Shown: positions 8,131 through 14,861, counted from the first letter of the stretch. The stretch is 16,521 nt of DNA from Treponema sp. (GCA_031255615.1 JAIRSD010000131.1:1-16521), one strand, 5' to 3'. Numbers and translations: made by a program. The notes: generated by a model not told the origin, from the sequence alone.

Positions 8131-8859
8131 TCAATAGGAGGCCCTGGATTTTATCATCCCCTTCATTTTTTTCAGGACTTTTTTCTTTTGGTTTTTATAC
8201 ATGTAATAGGTGATGAGGGAGGTGGCGAAGGCTCCGATGCTGTCGAGGATGAGGTCGGACATGGTGTCCCGCAGGCCGCTTCCCTGGTAGGGTTTGCCCA
8301 TTAGTATTTCTGTATCGCTGAGATTCCATTTCTGGTTGGCGGTGCCGAGGAGTACGTCGCAGGTAAATTCCATGATTTCCCAGAAGACTCCCAGGGTGAT
8401 GGCGAAGGTGAAGGAAAAAAGGGCCACCAGGAGGGGGCTGATATTCATGGTGTAGCGGTAATTGATTTTATAGATGACGATGAATCCGATGAAGCCCATG
8501 ATGATTCCCGACAGGGTGTGGAGGAAGTCGTCCCACCAGAAAAATTTGTAGTACAGTTTAAAGCGGACGCTTAAAAAAAGTCCGGCGTAGATAAAAATAA
8601 CGATGATAACTTCGAGGATGTCGGGGATGTCTATTTTTTGATGTTTTTCGATGATGGTGGATCCGAAGCTGAGGGCAAAGGTGATCAGGGCCCACAGGGC
8701 GGACTCAACGTTTGCGGCGATGAACTCGATTTGGAGGCTCCGGTCTTCCGCGGCGCCCCGCAGCAATTCCAGGCATATCAATACGGCGTTCAACGCTACC
8801 GATAACAAAAGGGCGGCGCGGATGACGACGAATATTCTGTCCCGTGTTTTTTTCAGCAT
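8131..8859 (-). CDS. DUF2238/YjdF-like integral membrane protein
   Basis: The 242-residue membrane protein has about six hydrophobic segments. It carries the recognisable pattern of the DUF2238 (YjdF) family: WDDFLHTLSG at 109-118, GVFWEIMEF at 157-165, and a late acidic motif DTMSDLILDSIGA from Asp198. The conserved Trp/Asp/His/Glu residues sit at membrane edges, but no biochemical role is known to me. The C-terminus is Lys-rich (KNQKKKVLKKMKGMIK), presumably cytoplasmic. The ATG at 8859 is preceded by GGAG (about 8867-8870) at good spacing and overlaps the end of the MATE gene by 7 bases, so the two are almost certainly co-transcribed. Its base composition is noticeably more AT-rich than its neighbours, partly from hydrophobic codons. 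Confidence 0.85.
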   Translation of the reverse strand: MLKKTRDRIFVVIRAALLLSVALNAVLICLELLRGAAEDRSLQIEFIAANVESALWALITFALSFGSTIIEKHQKIDIPDILEVIIVIFIYAGLFLSVRFKLYYKFFWWDDFLHTLSGIIMGFIGFIVIYKINYRYTMNISPLLVALFSFTFAITLGVFWEIMEFTCDVLLGTANQKWNLSDTEILMGKPYQGSGLRDTMSDLILDSIGAFATSLITYYMYKNQKKKVLKKMKGMIKSRASY

Positions 8860-10367
8860 CGGCTTTTCTCCTCCGGCTGCGCCGGTTTTTCATCGGCAAG
8901 GTCCTTTCGCAGGGTGCGGATTCCCAGGAACAGGGCCAAAAGAAAGGTGAGCAGGTCCGCGACGGGCGCGGCGAGTTGGATTCCCAGGACTCCCAGGGCG
9001 GGGGCCAGGACAAAGAGCAGGGGGATGAGGAAAAGCCCCTGCCGGGAAAAGGCGAGGAGGCTGGCGGGGAGGGCCTTGCCCATGGTCTGGAGCATCATGT
9101 TGCACAGGACGATCCAGCCTCCCAGGGGGACGACGCAGCTTTGGAAGCGGAGGGCCAGGGCCCCTACCCGGATAACCGCCGGATCGTCCCGGCGGAAAAG
9201 GGCGACGATGGAGGGGGCGAAGATAAAGCTGCCCAGTCCCAGTAAACAGAGGAGGACGACGGTGAGGCGGACGCAGAACCAAAAGGCCTTTTTTACCCGG
9301 TCGTAGCGGCGGGCTCCGTAGTTAAAGCCGCAGACCGGTTGGAATCCCTGCCCCAGGCCCAGGACCGCGGCGTTTATCATCATCACGACACGGGTAACGA
9401 TGGAGATGGCGGCGATCACCGCGTCCCCGTGGAGGCCGGCGGCGCGGTTCACGAAGATCGCCGAAAGGCTCATCAGACCCTGCCGCAAAAGGGAGGGCGT
9501 TCCGCCCCGGGCTATGTCGGCGTAGCGGGCGGGGGAGGGTTTGAAATTTTTCGGGCGGATCCGGATGGTCCCCCGGCCCCGGCGGCAGAGGAGGAACAGG
9601 AAAACGCAGCTAAGGGTCTGGCTTATCATGGTGGCCAGGGCGGCGCCGGTGATGCCCAGGCCGAGGACGAAAATGAAAAAAGGATCCAGGCCGATGTTCA
9701 GGATCGCGCCGGAGATCATGCCGATCATCCCGGTAAAGGCGCTGCCCTGAAAGCGGAGCAGGTTGTTGAGCATGAGGGAGCTTACCATGAAGGGGCAGCC
9801 TGCCAGGATGAAACGCAGGTAGTCTTTGGCAAAGGGGAGGATGGTTTCCGTGGCCCCCAAAAACCGGGCCAGGGGTTCGAGGAACAGGCTGCCCCCCAGA
9901 CCGATAAGCGCGCCGATGATGAAGGCGGTGAAAAATCCGGTGGCCGCCATGATCTCCGCGTCGGCGGTATGCCGGGAACCGAGGGCCCGGGAGATGTAAT
10001 TCCCCGCCCCGTGTCCAAAGAAGAAACCCACCGCCTGGATCACCGCCATAAGCGAAAAACTGACCCCCACCGCGGCGGTGGCGCTGGTTCCCAGGGCGCC
10101 GACAAAGTAGGTGTCCGCCATGTTGTACAGGGCGGACATCATCATGATGACGATTGCGGGGGCCGCCAGGGAAGCGACCAATTTCTCTACCGGGGCGGCG
10201 GTCATCCGCTCAAACTTCTCATTCGCAAAGCCGGCATGCCCAAGCTCTGAAGTTTCACGGCCTGCGGATTCCCGGTTTGCGGTCTCGCGGCCTGGAGTTT
10301 CCCGGACGGGGGCCCCGGTTCCGGAGATTTTCGCGCCCGGGACGCCCCCTTCTGTTGATTGCACCAT
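8853..10367 (-). CDS. MATE-family multidrug/cation antiporter
   Basis: This is a twelve-helix MATE transporter (504 residues as drawn; family usually about 450) that exports organic compounds using a cation gradient. Characteristic stretches are SALYNMADTYFVGALG in the first helix region, LGSRHTADAE after the third, LNIGLDPFFIFVLGLGITGAA and the second-half GLGQGFQPVCGFNYGAR. The order resembles the DinF/NorM-like bacterial branch. The first 50 or so residues are an extra hydrophilic arm containing four tandem five-residue repeats (RETPG RETAN RESAG RETSE, 22-41) and no membrane segment. The start is debatable: ATG 10367 has no Shine-Dalgarno, whereas ATG 10205 (Met55) would give the usual length, with only a weak GAGCGG beside it. 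It overlaps the downstream DUF2238 gene. Confidence 0.93.
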   Translation of the reverse strand: MVQSTEGGVPGAKISGTGAPVRETPGRETANRESAGRETSELGHAGFANEKFERMTAAPVEKLVASLAAPAIVIMMMSALYNMADTYFVGALGTSATAAVGVSFSLMAVIQAVGFFFGHGAGNYISRALGSRHTADAEIMAATGFFTAFIIGALIGLGGSLFLEPLARFLGATETILPFAKDYLRFILAGCPFMVSSLMLNNLLRFQGSAFTGMIGMISGAILNIGLDPFFIFVLGLGITGAALATMISQTLSCVFLFLLCRRGRGTIRIRPKNFKPSPARYADIARGGTPSLLRQGLMSLSAIFVNRAAGLHGDAVIAAISIVTRVVMMINAAVLGLGQGFQPVCGFNYGARRYDRVKKAFWFCVRLTVVLLCLLGLGSFIFAPSIVALFRRDDPAVIRVGALALRFQSCVVPLGGWIVLCNMMLQTMGKALPASLLAFSRQGLFLIPLLFVLAPALGVLGIQLAAPVADLLTFLLALFLGIRTLRKDLADEKPAQPEEKSRC

Positions 10368-10370
10368 GGT

Positions 10371-10410
10371 TTTGATAATATTATATTATAATGAAAAGGA
10401 CGGGTAGGAG
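10371..10410. promoter_or_regulatory. AT-rich divergent promoter region
   Basis: The 50-base spacer between the MATE gene and the rightward operon is the most AT-rich stretch in the area. TATAAT occurs on the plus strand at 10387-10392 and on the minus strand at 10390-10385, so the two -10 boxes overlap and the promoters would compete. No convincing -35 boxes are seen. A clear AGGAG (10406-10410) serves the gene starting at 10418. Confidence 0.5.
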
Positions 10411-10417
10411 AAAGTAG

Positions 10418-11953
10418 ATGCCGGACGATAATAATATTATAAGCAAGGTTTTTTCACTTCTGGGGAAAGAAAACGAACCCCTTTCCGATAAGGATGTACT
10501 CCTTAAACAGACAATCCGGGAGCTTACCCAGAACAGGTACGCCAAATTCTACCGGATTAAGTCGGAGGAGGTGGATCCCTCCTTCGCCCAATACTTTTAC
10601 GCCGTCTACAAGACCGTGTACCCCGTCCAGGTTTTCATGAAGGATGTGGAAAAATCGGGGAAACTTGATTCGGCGGTGATAGAGTTTTTTTTGCCCCCCA
10701 AGGCCCTGGAAACCGCCCGCAGCCTCTCCCAGAACGCCATCGCGGCCCGTTCAAAAACCACGGCCCCGGATCTGCTGGCCAAACAGTTGGACGAGGATTA
10801 CCGGTCCCTCACGGCGGCATTCGACCGCAGCCGGGCGGCGGCGGCGGACAAGTGCTGCAACCTTATCACCGTCCTGTCCCGGTTCGCCGGTTTTGATTAC
10901 GCGCTGACCCTTAAAAAATTCGATTCCTCCATTCTGGCGGGGATCTTTACCACCCCCCTGAAATTTGCCCCGGTCAGGGGGGAGATTCTGGCGGCGGATC
11001 TGGGGGATTTTTATACCGCCATTTCCGCCCTGGACCCCCAGGGGGACTGGAAAACCGTCTTTTCGGTTCTGCGGGCCGTCACGGGGGGCGCCGATTGCAT
11101 CCCCTACGATCAGTGGGCGACCCTGCTGGTCAACCTGCACGACCTGAAAAATTCCAAGATCATCGAGTATATCATCAGACACGCCACGAGGAATCCCCTC
11201 TGGGATGGAAAGGTGGATATTCCTTCCAGGCAGTTAAGCCGGGAATGGATTGAGGAAAAACAGGAAGATATTCAGGTGCGGATCGGCGCTATCATCGAGA
11301 AACAGCGGAACAGCCAGATCGATACCCTGCACCGGGCCATATTCGGGAACATAGACACCACCCGGCTCGCCCACTATAACGACCGGACCAACCAGGTATA
11401 CCAGGGGAAGGATCTGGATGGTTTTGTCTATGCCGGCACCCTGAACTATCTCGCCGCCTTTCTTCAGGACTTTTTTGTCAAGGAAGTGCAGGAAATTTGC
11501 GATATTGTTCTTATTCGGGGGCAGTGGACCAACAACTCCGATTCCCTGCAAATGTCCGATGGTTTTCACGGCACCCTGGAGGCCCTGCCCGCCATGGAAA
11601 CCCTGGACGAAAGCCTTTCGGAAAAGGGGAGCAACGGCCCCCGGCTTCGGGGGGCGCTGCTGCGGGTGGACCGGGACCGGACGCAGATCCGCTATATCGG
11701 CAACATCATTGGCGGCATCGACGAGGAGGCCCTGGACATTATCAAGACATCGACGGCCCACATTATCACGGTGGGGAAACACATGAAGGCCCTATCCGAC
11801 GACATCCCAAAAAAACAGGGGGAGCTTATCATCAACTGGCGGGAATTGGAGGGGTATTCCAAGGCGCCCCTGGGCCAGCGGATATTAGAGGCCTACAAAA
11901 AGATCAACTACTTTGTACAGCTTATGACCTTGTCGGTCCGGGCGGCGGCCTGA
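10418..11953 (+). CDS. Conserved protein of unknown function, spirochaete-type (DUF5312-like)
   Basis: The 511-residue soluble protein has no signal peptide or membrane helix. It reminds me of the DUF5312 family found in treponemes, but I cannot confirm that without a search, and no function is known to me. Visible features are a charged N-terminus (MPDDNNIISKVFSLLGKENE), a mostly alpha-helical pattern, a likely coiled region around EEKQEDIQVRIGAIIEKQRN (about residues 284-303), paired cysteines in KCCNL, and a helical C-terminus. No catalytic motif stands out. ATG 10418 has an AGGAG seven bases upstream. It is followed after a single base by mazG, so the two are likely one transcript from the AT-rich spacer. 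The pairing hints at housekeeping but does not reveal a role. Confidence 0.8.
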   Translation: MPDDNNIISKVFSLLGKENEPLSDKDVLLKQTIRELTQNRYAKFYRIKSEEVDPSFAQYFYAVYKTVYPVQVFMKDVEKSGKLDSAVIEFFLPPKALETARSLSQNAIAARSKTTAPDLLAKQLDEDYRSLTAAFDRSRAAAADKCCNLITVLSRFAGFDYALTLKKFDSSILAGIFTTPLKFAPVRGEILAADLGDFYTAISALDPQGDWKTVFSVLRAVTGGADCIPYDQWATLLVNLHDLKNSKIIEYIIRHATRNPLWDGKVDIPSRQLSREWIEEKQEDIQVRIGAIIEKQRNSQIDTLHRAIFGNIDTTRLAHYNDRTNQVYQGKDLDGFVYAGTLNYLAAFLQDFFVKEVQEICDIVLIRGQWTNNSDSLQMSDGFHGTLEALPAMETLDESLSEKGSNGPRLRGALLRVDRDRTQIRYIGNIIGGIDEEALDIIKTSTAHIITVGKHMKALSDDIPKKQGELIINWRELEGYSKAPLGQRILEAYKKINYFVQLMTLSVRAAA

Positions 11954-11954
11954 T

Positions 11955-12797
11955 ATGGCGAAGGACCCGCAAAACCCCTCCCCCGGTTCCGCCGGGGCCT
12001 GCCCCCCGATTCGGGAAGCGTTCTCCGCTCTCTACGAGGTGGTCGCCCGCCTTCGGGCCCCGGACGGCTGCCCCTGGGACCGGGAGCAGACTCCCGCCAG
12101 CCTGCGGGGGGACTTAATCGAAGAAACCTACGAATGTGTGGAGGCCATTGACGAAAAGAACCCCTCCCACATCAGGGAAGAACTGGGGGATCTTTACCTC
12201 CTGGCGACCATGATCGCCTATATGCACCAGGAGGAGGGGGTTTTCAGCGTCGCCGAGGTATTAACGGGGGTAACGGAAAAACTGATCCGCCGCCATCCCC
12301 ATGTTTTTGGGGAAACAAGGGTAAAGGATTCCGCGGAGGTTCTGGAAAACTGGGCGAAGATCAAGGTGGAGCAGGAGGGCCGGAAACCGAAGGACAGCGT
12401 CCTGGATCAGGTTTCCCGGGGCCTCCCTCCCCTGGACCGGGCCTACAGGCTGCAAAAAAAGGCCGCCAAGGCCGGGTTCGACTGGCCGGAGCTTCAGGGG
12501 GTGACGGCCAAGATCCGGGAGGAACTGCGGGAAACCGAGGAAGCCGCCGGCCTGGGGGGGGCGGGGTCCGGTGTGGAGGAAACGGAGGGGGAACTGGGGG
12601 ACCTTCTCTTTTCGGTGGTGAATCTTTGCCGCTATCTGAAGATCGATCCTTCGACGGCCCTGCAACGGACCAACGTCAAATTCGAAAAACGCTTTAAGTA
12701 TGTGGAGCAGAAGATGAAGGCGGCGGGCCGGGAAATGACCGGGGAAAACCTGGCCGTCATGGACGAATACTGGGAAGAGGCGAAGAAGGGCCTGTAG
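11955..12797 (+). CDS. mazG: Nucleoside triphosphate pyrophosphohydrolase MazG
   Basis: MazG hydrolyses (d)NTPs to monophosphates and pyrophosphate, clearing non-canonical nucleotides and, in some bacteria, modulating (p)ppGpp. The 280-residue product has both halves of the classical enzyme. The N-terminal half has LRAPDGCPWDREQTPASL, EETYE at 56-60 and EELGD around 75-79, giving the EExxE...ExxD metal-binding set. The C-terminal half has IREELRETEEA, EGELGDLLFSVVNLCRYL and NVKFEKRFKYVE. It is slightly longer than E. coli MazG (263) because of an N-terminal arm and a short Gly-rich loop (GLGGAGSGVEE). The ATG is one base after the preceding stop, implying coupled translation. A family-2 repeat begins about 50 bases after the stop. 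Confidence 0.95.
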   Translation: MAKDPQNPSPGSAGACPPIREAFSALYEVVARLRAPDGCPWDREQTPASLRGDLIEETYECVEAIDEKNPSHIREELGDLYLLATMIAYMHQEEGVFSVAEVLTGVTEKLIRRHPHVFGETRVKDSAEVLENWAKIKVEQEGRKPKDSVLDQVSRGLPPLDRAYRLQKKAAKAGFDWPELQGVTAKIREELRETEEAAGLGGAGSGVEETEGELGDLLFSVVNLCRYLKIDPSTALQRTNVKFEKRFKYVEQKMKAAGREMTGENLAVMDEYWEEAKKGL

Positions 12798-12848
12798 CAC
12801 CTTACACTGCATCACCGGATAAGCGAAAAAACCGGGAACAAGAATGTT

Positions 12849-12944
12849 AACCACAAAGGCGAGCTGCGGCTCGCCAGGAACACGAAAGAATGAAAAAGCA
12901 TCTTCAATCCCCGGTCTTGGTGCGCCTTCTTCGCCCTGGTGGTA
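12849..12944 (-). repeat. Family-2 repeat, copy 2
   Basis: Inverted ends are AACCACAAAGGCG (12849-12861) and CGCCCTGGTGGTA (12932-12944), matching at 10 of 13 positions. An internal 7-bp hairpin GGCGAGC-TGCG-GCTCGCC lies at 12858-12875. It is reversed relative to copy 1; homology to copy 1 continues over 12807-12848. Compared with copy 1 it has lost the GTGCGCC segment next to the hairpin. Confidence 0.75.
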
Positions 12945-12964
12945 AATTTCTTCCGGCCACTGTC

Positions 12965-12986
12965 GGGAATTTTCGCGGAAATTCCC
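12965..12986. repeat. Short palindrome downstream of pth
   Basis: GGGAATTT (12965-12972) and AAATTCCC (12979-12986) form a perfect 8-bp stem. It lies between the family-2 copy and the pth stop and might act in 3'-end formation for either flanking transcript, but there is no T tract to call it a terminator. Confidence 0.4.
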
Positions 12987-13021
12987 CACGATCAGCGGCA
13001 GCGGCGCAATCTGCGGGGGTA

Positions 13022-13753
13022 TTAAGACCGATTCGCGGGGGTTTGCGGCCCCGGGCCCTCCGATTCGAGCAGCCGCTTCTTTCCCCAGGCGGGCAGCAGG
13101 GTTTCCGGCCCCCAGAGCAGGGCCCGCATAAAGGCGGGGGCGGTGCGGGCGAAGGCCGTATCGAGATCCGCGGCCTCGCCGGGGCCGAAGTCGGAAAGCA
13201 CCCAATCCACAATGCCCCTGCCGCTCCCCGGCGGCCCCCCCTGGCCCGGAAGACGGTCGTCGGGGCGGCCGATGCCAAAGCGGAGCCGCCAAAAATCCGG
13301 GGAGCCCAGACAGGCTTTCAGGGAACGCAGCCCGTTATGGCCCCCCAGCCCTCCGGCGAATTTCAGGGAGACCGCCCCCAGGGGCAGTTCCAGTTCATCG
13401 TGGACCACGAGAATCGACGGGGCCTTGAGCTTAAAAAAGACCGCCGCCGCCGCCGCCGCTTCCCCGGAAACGTTCATAAAGGTCTCCGGCTTTAAGAAGG
13501 CGATCTTCCGGGAAGGATCCGGAATCCCGGCCTCCGGGGCGGGATTCCCCCCGGCCTCCGGCGGGGAATCCGGGCCGGAAAGGAAGGACCCGATAAAACC
13601 GGCCCCCGCCTGGGCGAAGGAACCCTTGTACTTCTTCTGCCAGGAAAGGGCCTGAAAAAAGGGAAGGGCCTCCGCGAAAAGCCAGCCCGCGTTGTGCCGG
13701 TTCAGGGCGTACTGCCGGCCGGGGTTCCCCAGAAAAACGACCAGATCAACCAT
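13022..13753 (-). CDS. pth: Peptidyl-tRNA hydrolase
   Basis: Pth cleaves the ester bond of peptidyl-tRNA released by stalled ribosomes, recycling tRNA. All key residues are present: Asn10 in FLGNPG, His20 in NRHNAGW, Asn94 in KPETFMNVSG, Asp119 in VVHDELELP and Asn140 in GGHNGLRS. The residue before RHN is Asn rather than the common Thr. At 243 residues it is longer than the usual 190-200. Most of the excess is a Pro/Gly/Ser insert at about 55-82 and a hydrophilic tail. The DNA for the insert carries a 9-bp inverted repeat (13521-13529 with 13540-13548). The start ATG 13753 lacks a good Shine-Dalgarno. It lies 40 bases downstream of clpP on the same strand, probably in one transcript. Confidence 0.95.
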   Translation of the reverse strand: MVDLVVFLGNPGRQYALNRHNAGWLFAEALPFFQALSWQKKYKGSFAQAGAGFIGSFLSGPDSPPEAGGNPAPEAGIPDPSRKIAFLKPETFMNVSGEAAAAAAVFFKLKAPSILVVHDELELPLGAVSLKFAGGLGGHNGLRSLKACLGSPDFWRLRFGIGRPDDRLPGQGGPPGSGRGIVDWVLSDFGPGEAADLDTAFARTAPAFMRALLWGPETLLPAWGKKRLLESEGPGPQTPANRS

Positions 13754-13793
13754 AACAATTACCGTTCAGCGGAAAAACGGCGGCCCGCCGGGG

Positions 13794-14426
13794 CTACAAG
13801 TCCTTCCGGCTGGCGACAACCCTGGAAATAAGACCGTAATCCGCCGCCTCGCCGGCGTTCATCCAGAAATCCCGGTCCGTATCCCGTTCGACCTGGTCAA
13901 AGGGGGCGCCCGTTTCGTTGGCAATCAGGTGGTTAATCCGGGCCCGCAGCTTATCAAGCTCCCTGGCGTGAATTTCTATATCCGTCGCCACCCCCCGGAT
14001 ACCCGACAGGGGCTGATGGATCAGGTAATGGCTATTGGGAAGCCCCAGCCGCCGCTCCCGGGGGCTGGCAAGCTGAATAATCGCCGCGGCGCTGGCCACC
14101 AGCCCCATGCCGATGGTCCAGACCGGGGGCGTTACAAAACGGATCATATCAAAAATGGCAAAGCCCGCGTCCGCGTCCCCCCCGGGCGAATCGATAAACA
14201 TGCGGATAGGCTCATCCCCCATGTCCTCAAGCAGGAGGAGCTGCCGGACGGTCCGCTCGGCGAGCTCCTTTTTAATCTCCCCGGAAAGCAGGATTGTCCG
14301 AGTCTTGAGCATCCTGGCGAGAAGGGGATCGGCCCCGGAAGCCCTGGATTCCTCCCTGTCCTCATCCTCGTCGTCCTCCCCGGCGCGGAAACCCTTCAAC
14401 AGCTCAATGTGCGGTAATCGTTTCAT
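13794..14426 (-). CDS. ClpP-like serine protease (second-type ClpP)
   Basis: This is the probable proteolytic subunit of an ATP-dependent Clp protease, 210 residues. The catalytic triad is visible: Ser112 in MGLVASAAAII, His137 in YLIHQP and Asp182 in VERDTDRD. FIDSPGGDADAGFAI and VATDIEIHARELDKL are also typical. The nucleophile context is atypical, LVASAAA instead of AASMGA/AASMAA, and residues 17-27 are an acidic insert (EDDEDEDREES) between the N-terminal loop and DPLLARMLKTRTI. Spirochaetes usually carry two ClpP paralogues; this looks like the more divergent one, but I cannot assign which from one sequence. No Clp ATPase gene is adjacent. The ATG at 14426 directly follows a T tract with no room for a Shine-Dalgarno (see promoter entry). 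Confidence 0.9.
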   Translation of the reverse strand: MKRLPHIELLKGFRAGEDDEDEDREESRASGADPLLARMLKTRTILLSGEIKKELAERTVRQLLLLEDMGDEPIRMFIDSPGGDADAGFAIFDMIRFVTPPVWTIGMGLVASAAAIIQLASPRERRLGLPNSHYLIHQPLSGIRGVATDIEIHARELDKLRARINHLIANETGAPFDQVERDTDRDFWMNAGEAADYGLISRVVASRKDL

Positions 14427-14432
14427 AAAAAA

Positions 14433-14441
14433 AGTATACCA
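14433..14441 (-). promoter_or_regulatory. Extended -10 promoter of clpP, probably leaderless
   Basis: On the minus strand TGGTATACT (extended -10 TGn plus TATACT, hexamer 14438-14433) is followed by six T and then the clpP ATG at 14426. Normal spacing puts transcription start at or beside the A of the ATG. No -35 match is seen 17 bases upstream (TCGCAT), which fits an extended -10 promoter. Confidence 0.55.
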
Positions 14442-14479
14442 TATCGGCTGCGATCATGCGATACGGCTCGCAGGATCCG

Positions 14480-14536
14480 GGGCGCATCCCCGGCCCGAGG
14501 CCGGGGACCGGGCTATCAAGGCAGCCGCAGGCTGCC
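14480..14536 (-). repeat. Family-1 repeat, partial copy E
   Basis: GGGCGCAT (14480-14487), an 8-bp GC hairpin (14488-14495 with 14499-14506, loop CGA), and ACCGGGCTATC (14507-14517) reproduce the end block of the family in reversed orientation. A 7-bp hairpin with loop GCA (14520-14536) sits where P4 would be. The other half of the core (GCGCAAGGG) is absent. It is head-to-head with copy D. Confidence 0.65.
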
Positions 14537-14630
14537 GGGGCTGCGGCTTCGCCTGCGGCGCGGCTGCTCAGGAGGCCGCCCTCCAACCAAAGCGCGGGGC
14601 GCCGCGATTCGGCTTCCACCGCCCGCCCTG

Positions 14631-14781
14631 CCGCAGCCAAAAAGGGCGGGGAACAGCGAAAGCGGCCGCCGCGGCGGCCGCCCGCGCAAGGGATAGAAGC
14701 GGAATTTTTGCGAAGCAAAAATTGGAGCGGATAGCCCGGTTTTTTTGCGGCCGCCGCAGGCGGCCGTAAAAAAATGCGCCC
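14631..14781 (+). repeat. Family-1 structured palindromic repeat, copy D
   Basis: The shared tail with CCGCAGCC and AAAGGGCGGGG (14631-14660 region) leads into P3 (9-bp palindrome, 14662-14681) and then the core 14684-14781. GCGCA (14684-14688) is complementary to TGCGC (14775-14779). P4 is AATTTTTGC-GAA-GCAAAAATT (14703-14723), containing GCGAAGC. P5 is a 16-bp T-tract/GC/A-tract stem with loop GCA (14740-14774) and one G-T wobble. It fills much of the 486-nt clpP-melA gap. The stretch 14537-14630 is GC-rich with weak hairpins and no gene I can support. Confidence 0.87.
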
Positions 14782-14832
14782 AATATTCACGTAACATAAA
14801 ACGCATCCTCACCCGGGAAGCGCGGCGTCTTA

Positions 14833-14861
14833 TTGAAAATCCGGGGGGAAGGCCGTAGTAT
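14833..14861 (+). promoter_or_regulatory. Sigma70-type promoter of melA
   Basis: TTGAAA (14833-14838), an exact 17-base spacer, and TAGTAT (14856-14861) form a good vegetative promoter. Transcription would start near 14868, leaving a leader of about 45 bases before the melA ATG at 14913. It lies 52 bases beyond the end of repeat copy D. I see no clear operator palindrome. Confidence 0.7.

Noticed and set aside
9339..10250. 303-residue open frame antisense to the MATE gene
   Set aside because: Composition is His/Gly/Asp/Glu-rich, as expected from the complement of hydrophobic codons; no ribosome site or domain.
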